Assembly: GCA_963730065.1 (NCBI GenBank)
Contig: CAVSQL010000014.1
Location: 831,769 to 895,768, forward strand
Length of the DNA stretch: 64,000 bases
Source of the DNA: UBA9676 sp963730065
Lineage (GTDB): Bacteria > Actinomycetota > Actinomycetes > Streptosporangiales > Streptosporangiaceae
Reading direction: 5' to 3'
Under the pieces are notes generated by a model that was not told the origin of the DNA, ran no database searches, and worked only from the letters and a program-made list of their open reading frames with translations. Below, piece by piece: positions 17,907-27,640 of this stretch; within the stretch, counting starts at the first letter, position 1; each line of letters opens with the position of its first letter. The position numbers were made by a program, and so were the translations under genes.

Positions 17907-17930
17907 CCGGGCCCGCTGCCCAGGGCCCGG
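17907..17930. terminator. GC hairpin between convergent PAC2 and SCO1664-family genes
   Basis: CCGGGCCC at 17907-17914 pairs with GGGCCCGG at 17923-17930 around an 8-base loop, ten bases after the PAC2 stop and just before the end of the convergent gene. It may end transcripts from both sides. No T-tract is present. Confidence 0.5.
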
Positions 17931-17938
17931 CCGCCGGC

Positions 17939-18771
17939 CTACACCGGCGGCCAGGGCACCGCTGGCCAGTTCTCCGGCGGGTAGGGATGCACGCGGTGCT
18001 GGGCCAGCAGGTCGATCCGGTCGCTCGTCGCCCGCACCTCGGCCGGCGACAGCAGCGCCGCCAGTTCGGCCGCCAGATCGCCGCTGGCCATCTTCTCCTG
18101 CAGCCGCGCCAGGGCCCGGAGCGCGCGGCCCGGCAGCCGGCGGCCGCGCCACTGCCACAGCACCGTGCGCAGCTTGTACTCCTCACCGAAGCAGACGCCA
18201 TGGTCGCAGCCGTACAGCCGCCCGTCGCCGCGCGGCAGGAGGTGGCCGATCTTGCGGTCGGCGTTGTTGACCACCGCGTCGAACACGGACATGTCACGGA
18301 GCTGGGGGTGATCACAGCTGCGGGCGAGCGCGATCAGGTCGGTGGTCATGTCAGCGTCGATCCAGAGCTGGCACATGCCGGGGCCGAACGGCCCGTCACG
18401 CATGATGGTGGGGGGCACGATGCCCAGCCGGCCGCCCGCGACACCGCGTAGGCGGCCACCTCCCGTCCGGCCAGCGTGCCCGGCGGGAAGTCCCACAGCG
18501 GGCGCTCCCCCGCCACCGGCTTGTACACGCACGCGGCCTGCACGCCCTGGTGGCCGACACTGCAGTACAGCGTCGCGTTGGAGGCCTCTACCAGGCGCCC
18601 CTCCACCTCGAGGGTGCCCTGGGCGAGCAGCTCGAGCGCGGCCTCGTCCTCCAGCGGCCGTTTCCCGTCCCCGGTGGGCGCGGCAGGCTTACGCTCCGCC
18701 CGGCCGGCACGGGCCGGGCGGGCCTGGCGGGCCGGGCGCTGCGCGCGCCGGCCTGAGGCCGGTTCAGGCAT
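17939..18771 (-). pseudogene. SCO1664-family kinase-like protein, interrupted by a one-base frameshift
   Basis: The 5' part (ATG 18771, overlapping the DUF3090 stop) reads SNATLYCSVGHQGVQAACVY and WDFPPGTLAGREVAAYAVS. The 3' part in another frame reads IVPPTIMRDGPFGPGMCQLW, then FDAVVNNADRKIGHLL and DHGVCFGEEYKLRTVLW. Joined, they make a normal SCO1664-family protein with a PI3/4-kinase-like catalytic loop (NNADRK) and metal motif (DHG). The junction is at the GGG run 18423-18425 (complement); one extra G restores GWGIVPPT. It may be a true pseudogene or a sequence error. The biochemical role of the family is unknown. Confidence 0.8.
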
Positions 18772-19324
18772 CGCCGATCCGGTGCCCGTTCTGCCGCGGG
18801 CAGATGTGGCCGTCTTCGTCCAGCGGCAGCCCGCACAGCGGGCAGGCCGGGCGCCCCTGGGCCACGATCTGCAGCGCCCGCTGCGAGAAGGCCCGCGCCT
18901 CGGCCGGGGTGATCCGCACCCGCAGCACCCCGGGACCGTTCTCGGGCACCTCCTCGGCCAGCGGCTCGACCGGGTTCTCGGTTTCCTCCTGGGCCTCGAT
19001 GACCACCCGCTCGTCCTCACCGTCCCACGCCAGCGCGATGGCGCCGACCCGGAACTCCTCCATCAGCGGCAGGTCGAGCGGCCCGTCGTCGGCCAGGCCG
19101 GCCGGGGCGGTGGCCGGCACGGCGGCCCGCCCGCCGGTGCGCCGCAGCACCTCGTCGAGCAGCTCGTCGAGCCGCTCGGCCAGCAGGCTGACCTGGAACT
19201 TCTCCAGCGCGACACTGGTGACCCGCCCGGCGGCGCTGGCCTGGAGGTAGAAGGTCCGCTCCCCGGGCTGGCCGACCGCCCCGGCGACGAACCTGTCCGG
19301 CGGATCGTATGTGTAGACCGGCAT
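18764..19324 (-). CDS. DUF3090 family protein
   Basis: 186 residues from ATG 19324, with GGAGG eight bases upstream. The start MPVYTYDPPDRFVAGAVGQ and the stretch ERTFYLQA are characteristic. The C-terminus holds a small zinc-ribbon-like pair, ACPLCGLPLDEDGHICPRQNGH. The middle is acidic. It lies 4 bases after the MSMEG_4193-family gene and overlaps the SCO1664-family gene by 8 bases, so the three are one tightly coupled operon. No activity is known for the family; nucleic-acid or metal binding is only suggested by the ribbon. Confidence 0.9.
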   Translation of the reverse strand: MPVYTYDPPDRFVAGAVGQPGERTFYLQASAAGRVTSVALEKFQVSLLAERLDELLDEVLRRTGGRAAVPATAPAGLADDGPLDLPLMEEFRVGAIALAWDGEDERVVIEAQEETENPVEPLAEEVPENGPGVLRVRITPAEARAFSQRALQIVAQGRPACPLCGLPLDEDGHICPRQNGHRIGDA

Positions 19325-19328
19325 GGAC

Positions 19329-20072
19329 CTATCCTCCCGCTCCGCCGCCGATGGCCGCGTCACTGTCTCCTGGCCGGCCCCGGCCGCCTGCCCCCGCCGA
19401 CTCCGGCGTCCCGGCGGCCCGCTCACGGCCGCCGGGCCCGGGCCGGACCAGGGTGCTCACCTCTCCGCCGGTATCATTCATCCGCAGCAGGAACGGGCGC
19501 AACGGTGTGTACCTGATCACGCTCAGTGAGCAGGGATCGACCTGGATCCGCTGGCACAGATCCAGGTGCATGCCCAGGCAGTCGGCGATCACCGACTTGA
19601 TCACGTCCCCGTGCGAGCAGACCAGGTAGACGGCCTTGGCCCCGAGCCGGTCGTTCCACCCGCGGATGGCACTGACCGCCCGGTGCTGCATGTCCGGCAT
19701 GGACTCGCCGTCGTCGCCCGGGAAGCGGGCCGCGCTCGGATGAGCCTGCACCACCCGCCACAGCGGCTCCTTGGCGAGCCGTTTGAGCGGCTTACCGGTC
19801 CAGTCTCCGTACCGGACCTCCGCCAGCTGCTCGTCCTCGTGCACGGCCACCGGGTGGCTGTTACGCGCGGCGGCGATCGCGTCGGCGGTCTGGCGGCACC
19901 GTTCCAGCGGGCTGGTGACGATCGCGTCCAGCGGCACGCTGGCCAGCCGGGCCGCCAGCGCGGCCGCCTGCTCACGCCCGCGGTCGTCGAGCGGGATGCC
20001 CGGCATCCGGCCGGTGAGCACGGTGCCGGTCCCGGCGGTCAGGCCGTGGCGCACCAGCAGAACCAACGTCAC
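19329..20072 (-). CDS. histidine phosphatase, MSMEG_4193-family putative phosphomutase
   Basis: 247 residues. The catalytic signature LVLLVRHGLTAG carries the phosphohistidine. The core continues with PLERCRQTADAI, the acid/base region EVRYGDWTGKPL and the second His in VCSHGDVIKSVI. The last 40 residues are a Gly/Ala/Arg-rich tail beyond the normal fold. GTG 20072 is chosen since the family starts with the short V-T-L-V strand; the open frame upstream is not protein-like. It is the first gene of the conserved trio with DUF3090 and the SCO1664-family protein. The substrate is unknown. Confidence 0.9.
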   Translation of the reverse strand: MTLVLLVRHGLTAGTGTVLTGRMPGIPLDDRGREQAAALAARLASVPLDAIVTSPLERCRQTADAIAAARNSHPVAVHEDEQLAEVRYGDWTGKPLKRLAKEPLWRVVQAHPSAARFPGDDGESMPDMQHRAVSAIRGWNDRLGAKAVYLVCSHGDVIKSVIADCLGMHLDLCQRIQVDPCSLSVIRYTPLRPFLLRMNDTGGEVSTLVRPGPGGRERAAGTPESAGAGGRGRPGDSDAAIGGGAGG

Positions 20073-20253
20073 GCCCCCGACTCTAGGGCATGCCACGCAG
20101 ATCTCCGGCCCGCTGCGCGGCCGCCTGACCGGCGTCTCGCGGCGCCAGTGGCCAAGCCGTGATTTGGACCCGGCCCGCCCCGCGCGGTGGGTGGCTACAG
20201 TGGGATCACGGGGCAAGCAGCGGGGCTTGCTGTCACTGACCGGAGTTTGCCAG

Positions 20254-20889
20254 GTGCCCATCTTCTCGACGGCACCGCCGTCGACCAGGCCCGAGGTCTT
20301 CCGCCGCACCGGGCCGGTGGTCTTCTGGTGGATCTGGCTGGCCTTTGCCCTGTTCAACGTCGTCGACCTGGCCATCCAGGGGTCGGGCCGCTTCACGGCC
20401 GTGGTGACGGCGATCCTGGTCGCGATCACAGGTGTGGTCTACGCCTGTGCGCTGCGGCCCCGGGTAATCGCCTCCGACGCCGGCCTGGCGGTGAAGAACC
20501 CGGTCCGCGACCATCGCATACCGTGGGGCGCGATCGTGGCCGTGGACGTCGGCGACTGGGTGCGGGTGCACTGCGCGCCAGCGCCGGGCGCGGCCGCGGG
20601 CAAGACCATCGACTGCTGGGCTCTGTTCGCGCCCGCCCGGTACCGGCGCAAGGCTGGGCGCACCGCCCAGACCCGGGCGTTCGCCGCGGGCTCGAAGGTG
20701 TCCGATGAGGCCCGGAGCCTGATGGCGATGACGGCGGTGCAGGCCATGGCCAAGGAGATGGATGAGCGGGCACAGCGGGAGCGCGCCGCCGGGGTGGCCG
20801 GCGGCGCGCCGGCCACCTCCTGGGCGTGGCCGTCCCTGGCCGCGATGATCGTGCCCGCGCTGGCGCTCCTCATCGTCGCGCTGGCCTGA
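20254..20889 (+). CDS. PH-domain membrane protein
   Basis: About 211 residues. Two N-terminal membrane helices (about residues 20-65) precede a bacterial PH-like domain starting at RPRVIASDAGLAVKNPVR and containing HRIPWGAIVAVDVGDWVRV. The C-terminus ends in a third hydrophobic segment, AMIVPALALLIVALA. This resembles the low-molecular-weight antigen 6 type PH proteins of actinobacteria, whose role is unknown. GTG 20254 is the likeliest start but has no clear ribosome site. Divergent from the histidine phosphatase operon. Confidence 0.78.
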   Translation: MPIFSTAPPSTRPEVFRRTGPVVFWWIWLAFALFNVVDLAIQGSGRFTAVVTAILVAITGVVYACALRPRVIASDAGLAVKNPVRDHRIPWGAIVAVDVGDWVRVHCAPAPGAAAGKTIDCWALFAPARYRRKAGRTAQTRAFAAGSKVSDEARSLMAMTAVQAMAKEMDERAQRERAAGVAGGAPATSWAWPSLAAMIVPALALLIVALA

Positions 20890-20929
20890 CCCGCCGGCCG
20901 CTGACCCGCCTGGCCGGCCAGGCCGGGTG

Positions 20930-21895
20930 TCAGCTGATCCGGACGCGGGGGTCGAGCACCGCGTACAGCGCGTCCACGATGATGTTGGCCACGACCACGA
21001 ACGCCGATGCCACCAGGACGAAGCCGAGGATCAGTGGCAGGTTGCCGGAAGCGATGGCTTGCACCGAGTCCTGGCCCAGGCCGCTCAGGCCGAACACCTG
21101 CTCGACCACGATCACGCCGCCGAGCAGGGCGCCGATGTCGACCCCGAGCTGGGAGACGACCGGTGTGAGCGCCGCCCGCACGCCGTGCTTGAAGATCACC
21201 CGGCGCTCGGACAGCCCTTTGGCGCGCGCGGTCCGGATGTAGTCCTCGCCGAGGGTGTCCAGCAGCGACCCGCGCGACAACCGCGTGTATATGGCCGCCT
21301 GAACCGCGGCCAGCGTGATCCAGGGCAGGATCAGGTGCCCCATCCACGGGATCAGGCCCTGGGACAGCGGCGCGTAGCCGGTCTGGATCCAGCTGAAGCC
21401 GTGCTGGTTGAGCGGCACGAACACGAGGATGATCAGCAGCTCCCCGAGCACGAACGTCGGCATCGACAGGCCCGCCAGCACCCCGACCGTGGAGGCCCGG
21501 TCGAAGGCGCTGCGCGGCCTGGTCGCGCTGACGATACCGACCGTGAGCCCGACGACCAGCCACAGGACGACGCCCCCGATCACGACCGAGGCGGTGATCG
21601 GCAGGTCCTGAGCAATGATCGACTTGACGGCCTCACCGTTGAAGTACGAGTAACCCAGGTTGCCGTGCAGGAGGTTGTCGATGAAGTGCCAGTACTGGAC
21701 CATGATCGGCTGATCCAGCCCGAGATTCCTGATGACCTGGGCGATGACCGCTGGCGTGGCCGACCGGCCCGCCAGCTGCCGGGCGACGATATCGACCGGG
21801 CGGGCGAAGAACAGGAAGAACGTGCCGGTCGCCACCACCCAGAGGACGATGATGCCGGTCAGGATCCGCCGGATGAGAAATCGCGTGAAGGCCAT
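20930..21895 (-). CDS. peptide ABC transporter permease, DppB type
   Basis: 321 residues with six membrane helices and the binding-protein-dependent permease loop near GEDYIRTARAKGLSERRV (the EAA motif that docks on the ATPase). The N-terminal helix RFLIRRILTGIIVLW and the large external loop are standard for DppB/OppB. It is the last gene of the five-gene operon SBP-D-F-C-B, 6 bases after the DppC-type gene. The order with permeases last is less common than SBP-B-C-D-F. It imports di- or oligopeptides or a similar solute; the exact ligand is not predictable. Confidence 0.93.
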   Translation of the reverse strand: MAFTRFLIRRILTGIIVLWVVATGTFFLFFARPVDIVARQLAGRSATPAVIAQVIRNLGLDQPIMVQYWHFIDNLLHGNLGYSYFNGEAVKSIIAQDLPITASVVIGGVVLWLVVGLTVGIVSATRPRSAFDRASTVGVLAGLSMPTFVLGELLIILVFVPLNQHGFSWIQTGYAPLSQGLIPWMGHLILPWITLAAVQAAIYTRLSRGSLLDTLGEDYIRTARAKGLSERRVIFKHGVRAALTPVVSQLGVDIGALLGGVIVVEQVFGLSGLGQDSVQAIASGNLPLILGFVLVASAFVVVANIIVDALYAVLDPRVRIS

Positions 21896-21901
21896 CGCCG
21901 G

Positions 21902-22935
21902 TCACCCACCCATTCCCGCGGCCGCCGCCGCCGGGGGGGCGGCGTCCGGCCCCGCAGGCGCCGCCGTCTTGCGCTTGCGGCGCTTGGTGCTGCCGGCGAA
22001 CAGCCGCTCGGTCCGCGGGTCCATCGCGTCCCTGATGCCGTCGCCGAGAAGGTTGAAGGCGAGCGTGGTGATCAGCAGCGCCGCGGCCGGGAAGACCACA
22101 TACCACCAGGACGTCTGGTAGAAGTCCTGGGCCTCGCCGAGGATGACGCCCCAGCTCGCGGTAGGCGCCGGGATGCCGATGCCGAGGAAGGACAGCGTCG
22201 CCTCGATGACGATCGCGGTCGGGATGTACAGGGTGGCCAGCACCAGCACCGGGCCCATTAGGTTGGGCAGGATGTCGATGAACATGATCCGCCAGGGCCC
22301 GGCGCCCAGTGATCTGGCGGCCTCGATGTACTCCTTCTCCTTGATCGAGAGCGTCTGGCCGCGGACGATCCGGGAGATGCCGGCCCAGGCGAAGAAGGTG
22401 ATCACGCCGATCACGATCAGCAGGCTCGCCCCGTAGATCGCGGCCAGCGCGAGCGCGAGCACGATGAACGGGAACGCGAGCACCGCGTCGATGAACCGGG
22501 CGAGGACCGTGTCCACCCAGCCGCCGTAGAACCCGGCGACCAGGCCGACGGCGACCCCCGCGACGGTGGCCAGCGCGGTCGTGGTGATCCCGACGAACAG
22601 GGATACCCGGGCGCCGTAGAGGATCCTGATGAGCAGGTCGCGGCCGACGTAGTCGGTGCCGAGCAGGAAGCCGTTGGTGCCGGGGGCGACCGGCAGGCCG
22701 TCCGCCGACAGGCCCTTGCCCGTGAACGTCTCGTACACCCCGTGGTTCAGCAGGCCGGCGATCACAGGCGCCAGGAGCGCCAGCAGCGTCATGATCAGGA
22801 TGACGACTATCGACGCGACGGCCATTTTGTCGTGGCGCAGCCGCACCCAGGTCAGCTGCCACTGGCTGCGTCCCTGGATGGCCTGCTCGGGCGCGCTCTC
22901 GACGCGATGGGCCTGGAATTCCAGCTCGGTGACGC

Positions 22936-22939
<4 letters not shown>
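21902..22939 (-). CDS. peptide ABC transporter permease, DppC type
   Basis: 345 residues. A 40-residue cytoplasmic N-terminus holds the typical QWQLTWVRLRHDKMA before helix 1. Six membrane helices follow, with the EAA loop at KEKEYIEAARSLGAGP and the usual GTDYVGRDLLIRILYG near residue 105. The C-terminus carries a basic tail (STKRRKRKTAAP) and a Gly/Ala stretch. The ATG overlaps the stop of the DppF-type gene (ATGA at 22936-22939), so it is translationally coupled. It pairs with the DppB-type permease to form the channel. Confidence 0.93.
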
Positions 22940-24020
<1,081 letters not shown>

Positions 24021-24024
<4 letters not shown>

Positions 24025-25115
24025 GCGATCACGCTCCCCTCGGACTCGGGCGCGGAGGCGATCTTCTCGGCCACCTCGGCGGCCGCGGCGTGACGGTCCT
24101 CGCTGACCGCCTTCTTGCGCAGCTCCTCGGTCTCGCGGCCCAGGCCGATGGCGGACACCGGCAGGAAGCAGGCCGAACGGTGGGCCCCCGCGCTGCCCAC
24201 GGCGACCAGCTGGGGCTCCTCGGCCAGGCAGCGGTCCATCACGTAGGCGCACCGCGGGTGGAACGCGCAGCCGGACGGCAGCCGGATCAGGCTGGGGGGC
24301 TGGCCGCTGATCGGCTTGAGACGTTCCGTGACCGCGGAACTGCTCGGGATCGACTCCAGCAGGCCCTTGGTGTAGGGGTGATGCGGCTGGTAGAAGATGT
24401 CGCGCTTGCTGGCCTTCTCGGCCGCGCGGCCCGCGTACATCACCATCACCTCGTCGGCGATGTCGGCGACGACGCCCAGGTCGTGCGTGATCATGATGAG
24501 CGCGGTGTCGAACTCGTGCTGCAGGCGCAGCAGCAGGTCGAGGATCTGCGCCTGGACCGTCGCGTCCAGCGCGGTGGTCGGCTCGTCCGCGATGATCAGC
24601 TTGGGGCTGAGCGACAGCGCCATCGCGATCATGGCGCGCTGGCGCATCCCGCCCGAGAACTGGTGCGGGTAGGCGTTCACCCGCTCGCTGGCCTGCGGGA
24701 TCCCCACCCTGTTCAGCAGGTCGATGGCGCGCTCGGTCGCCTCCTTCCTGCTGACCTTGCGGTCGTGGGCCCGGATCATCTCCGCGATCTGCCAGCCCAC
24801 CTTGTACAGCGGGTGGAGGCTGGTCAGCGGGTCCTGGAAGATGACCGCGATCTGGGCGCCCCGGATGTTGCGCATCTGATCCTCGGTCATCGCCAGCAGG
24901 TCGGCCCCGTCGAAAAGGGCCTGGCCCGAGATTGCGCCGCCCGGGGTGAGCCCGAGCAGCGTCTGGGTCAGGACGGTCTTGCCGCTTCCCGATTCACCGA
25001 CGATCCCGAGCGTGCGGCCGGCTTCGACGCTGAACGACACTCCCCGGACCGCCTTGACCACGCCATCGGCGGTAGGGAAGCTGACAGCGAGGTCTTTCAC
25101 TTCGAGCAGGGTCAC
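24021..25115 (-). CDS. peptide ABC transporter ATP-binding protein, DppD type
   Basis: 364 residues. Walker A is GESGSGKTVL, the signature is FSGGMRQRAMIAMAL, Walker B is LIIADEPTTALDAT, and the C-terminal extension includes RLPSGCAFHPRCAYV. The last 30 residues are acidic and Ala-rich. GTG at 25115 has GGAGG about ten bases upstream. It follows the binding-protein gene after a 156-base gap that contains a perfect 17-bp hairpin, suggesting that fewer transcripts reach this gene than the binding protein. Confidence 0.94.
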
Positions 25116-25219
25116 TGCCTCATTCCTCCGCTATCTCCCCGATGCCCATCTGCCCGCGGTGGCAAGCGCGTGGGCGGTTTGGGCAAGCGTGACACGAAAT
25201 CCCCTGCAGCGCCATGCTA

Positions 25220-25256
25220 GGTCTGGCCGGGCATGCGTGGCATGCCCGGCCAGACC
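25220..25256 (-). promoter_or_regulatory. 17-bp perfect hairpin between binding-protein and ATPase genes
   Basis: Bases 25220-25236 pair without mismatch to 25240-25256 around the loop GTG; the inner stem is GGCCGGGCATGC. It begins 15 bases after the stop of the substrate-binding-protein gene. No T-tract follows, so an RNA-stabilising end or partial terminator that sets a high ratio of binding protein to transporter is more likely than a full terminator. The binding-protein gene at 62360-63616 is followed by a very similar structure. Confidence 0.75.
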
Positions 25257-25271
25257 CACTGCCCGGATCGG

Positions 25272-27119
25272 TCAGCTGGTTGGGTTGAGCCAGACGTTGG
25301 TGATGTCCGGATCGCCGATGTTGGGCTGGTAGGCGATCGCCGCCGAGCCCGGGTTGTGCACACGCGTACTCGAGAAGTACGGCGCCTGCTGGCTGAGCAC
25401 CGGGACGATGACCGCGTCCTTCATGGCCAGCGTGGCGGCCTGACCCCACAGCGTGCCCGACTGGGACGTGGAGGTGGCCGCCTCGGCCTGCTTGATCAGC
25501 GAGTCCATCTGCGTGCTGCTGTAGCAGCCGTAGTTGATCGTGTTGGTCACGCAGGCGGTCTGGAAGAACGGCGGGACGATCGTCCGGCCGTTGAGACCGT
25601 ACCAGTCGGGGATCCAGCCGGTGCTGGTGGCAAAGTCCCACTGGCCGGGCTTGTTCGACGGGGCGTTGCCCAGGGTGACGAAGTAGCTTGACCCGGGCGT
25701 CGGCTTACCGGCGAGGTTGATCCCGCACGGCTTGAGGCTGGCCTGGATCGCTTCGAACTGGCGCGTGTTGACGCTGTCGGCGACGTAGATCGTCGTCAGC
25801 GAGAGCCCGGACGAGTAGCCGGCCGAGGCGAGCAGCGACTTGCACTTGGAGATGTTGCCGTTCCCGTTGTTGTCAGGGTACGGGTTGCTGCTGAGATAGC
25901 CGACGTTACCCGGCGGGATCGGCGAGTTGATGATCTGCGCCACGTGCGGCCCGCCGAGGATCTTCTGCACGGTCACCTTGTCGAGGCCGTACTCGATGGC
26001 TTGCCGCACGGCCAGCTTCTTCATGGCACCGTTGGCGTCCGGGCTCTGCAGGTTGAACGTCATGTAGGGAAGTGTGTTGCTCCACGGCCAGATGTGGAAC
26101 TTCGGGTTGTTGCTGGCCAGCATCCCCGGGATGGAGGCCGGGTCGAACGCGGTGTCCTGGACCAGGTCGTAGGTGCCCGCCTTCTCGTCGGCCAGCTGGG
26201 TGGTGGCCGAGGTGACGCCGAGCGTCAGCGAGATCTGGTTCACCCACTGGTGCCTGATCGTGTCGGTTGACTGCTTCCACGCCGGGTTCCTGGTCATCAT
26301 GAGGGACTTGCCCGGCACGTTGGAGCTGATCTGGTACGGGCCGTCCGACATGACGTGCTGGTTGAACTGCGCGCTGTTCGGGACGTAGCTGTCGTATTCG
26401 ACCGGCCGGGCCGAGCTGAACGGCATCGCCATGATGTACAGGAAGTCCGAAGCCGGCTGGATCAGGTTGATCTGCAGGGTCGACGAGTTCGGCGCGGACA
26501 GCCCCGAGATCGAGTGCGTGTTCTGGAAGTTGGCGATGTTCGCCGCGGTTGGCTTGTTCGCCTTGTTCGCGAAGAACTTCGCTTCCGCAGCCATGTACTG
26601 ATTCAGGCCGGCGATGGTGTCCTGGAAGTACCCCGCGTTGCCGACCGGGCTCACCGGGTTCCCGAACGCCTTGAACTCGCGGATGAAGTCGGCCGCCGTC
26701 ACCTGGCGCGGCGGGCTGGAGTTCCAGTCAATCCCGGGCTTGATGTGGAAGGTGTAGGTCTTCCCGCCGTTGGTGATCCCGCCGTTCGAGGCGCTCGGGA
26801 TCACGGTCGCCATGTCAGCGACCGGCGTGACCGACTTCTTCCAGCCAGCCGAGTTGATGCTGGTCGGCACCGCGTAGGGATATGCCAGCATCTGCCGCGC
26901 GTAGGCGCGCTCCAGCATATAGTCGGCCGTGTAATAGGCCGACACCGTGTCGAGGTGGTCGAAGCCGCTGGCCCCGACCAGCTTCAGCGTGCCGCCCTTG
27001 ATGGGTGTGCCGGACGACGACGACGACGAGTTGGTGGATGAACCCCCGCAGGCGGCGAGGCCCATGGCGGCTACCGCCACCACGGCCGCCGCAGCGTAGA
27101 GCTTCGGCAGGCGTCTCAT
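25272..27119 (-). CDS. peptide ABC transporter substrate-binding lipoprotein (SBP family 5)
   Basis: 615 residues. A lipoprotein signal peptide (MRRLPKLYAAAAVVAVAAMG) leads to the lipobox LAAC, then a Ser/Thr linker and the DppA/OppA-type domain with GTLKLVG near residue 45. It should be anchored outside the membrane and deliver solute to the four transporter genes downstream. ATG 27119 is chosen because AGGAG lies seven bases upstream; ATG 27125 sits almost on it. The upstream 284-base gap should hold the operon promoter. Length (about 615) is longer than E. coli DppA but usual for actinomycete members. Confidence 0.93.
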   Translation of the reverse strand: MRRLPKLYAAAAVVAVAAMGLAACGGSSTNSSSSSSGTPIKGGTLKLVGASGFDHLDTVSAYYTADYMLERAYARQMLAYPYAVPTSINSAGWKKSVTPVADMATVIPSASNGGITNGGKTYTFHIKPGIDWNSSPPRQVTAADFIREFKAFGNPVSPVGNAGYFQDTIAGLNQYMAAEAKFFANKANKPTAANIANFQNTHSISGLSAPNSSTLQINLIQPASDFLYIMAMPFSSARPVEYDSYVPNSAQFNQHVMSDGPYQISSNVPGKSLMMTRNPAWKQSTDTIRHQWVNQISLTLGVTSATTQLADEKAGTYDLVQDTAFDPASIPGMLASNNPKFHIWPWSNTLPYMTFNLQSPDANGAMKKLAVRQAIEYGLDKVTVQKILGGPHVAQIINSPIPPGNVGYLSSNPYPDNNGNGNISKCKSLLASAGYSSGLSLTTIYVADSVNTRQFEAIQASLKPCGINLAGKPTPGSSYFVTLGNAPSNKPGQWDFATSTGWIPDWYGLNGRTIVPPFFQTACVTNTINYGCYSSTQMDSLIKQAEAATSTSQSGTLWGQAATLAMKDAVIVPVLSQQAPYFSSTRVHNPGSAAIAYQPNIGDPDITNVWLNPTS

Positions 27120-27256
27120 GAGCATGCTCCTTCTGACCCGGCGCTGAGCGCAGGCATGAGTGTGATCACCCCTCGTGACTACACGTCTCGTCCCACCACT
27201 GTCTATACAGCAGGACGAAGTGCTCAAGAGGGGTTACGCAACCGCAACCGCGCTGT

Positions 27257-27289
27257 GACAATACTGCCCGGCCAGAAAGTCATATTGTC
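27257..27289. promoter_or_regulatory. inverted repeat upstream of the peptide-importer operon
   Basis: GACAATA (27257-27263) and TATTGTC (27283-27289) form a 7-bp inverted repeat with 19 bases between, about 140 bases before the binding-protein start, in a locally AT-richer stretch. It could be an operator. There is no adjacent regulator gene and no clear -35/-10 pair was identified. Confidence 0.25.
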
Positions 27290-27403
27290 GGGGGCATATG
27301 CCTGAAAGCCCCTGGACCGCGCCTCGCCAGCCGGTTATAGCTACTCTGCGTTAGCCCATGTGTCGGCGACCGCGCCGGGCCCCGGGCGTCTGGGACGATG
27401 GCG

Positions 27404-27640
27404 TCAGACGGGCCTCGCCCGCTCGCCGTCGGCCGCCGGACCCGCCGCCGCGGCGGGCGCTGTGACCGCTGTGTCGGGCGCGGGGGCGATCAGCGGAAAA
27501 TGGCAGGCTGCGAGGCGGCCGGGCCCGAACTGGCGCAGCAGCGGCTCCTCCTCCGCGCACCTGTCCTCTGCAAGCGGGCACGGGTCCGGAACCGGCAGCC
27601 CGAGGGCGGCGAGATCGCGCTCGGCAGCTCCGGCCGCTCA
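27404..27640 (-). pseudogene. decayed C-terminus of a peptide-ABC ATPase, directly after fabI
   Basis: Directly at the fabI stop the minus strand reads ELPSAISPPSGCRFRTR. One base later in frame it reads CPLAEDRCAEEEPLLRQFGP and AACHFPL, ending at TGA 27404-27406. The joined text matches the cysteine-bearing tail of DppF/OppF ATPases, including the intact copy in this window (PPSGCRFHPRCP...EPAL...ACHFP). No Walker motifs or start are present, and a one-base shift near 27580 splits it. It is probably the stump of a lost second importer ATPase. A small in-frame tail of Ala/Pro follows. Confidence 0.75.
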
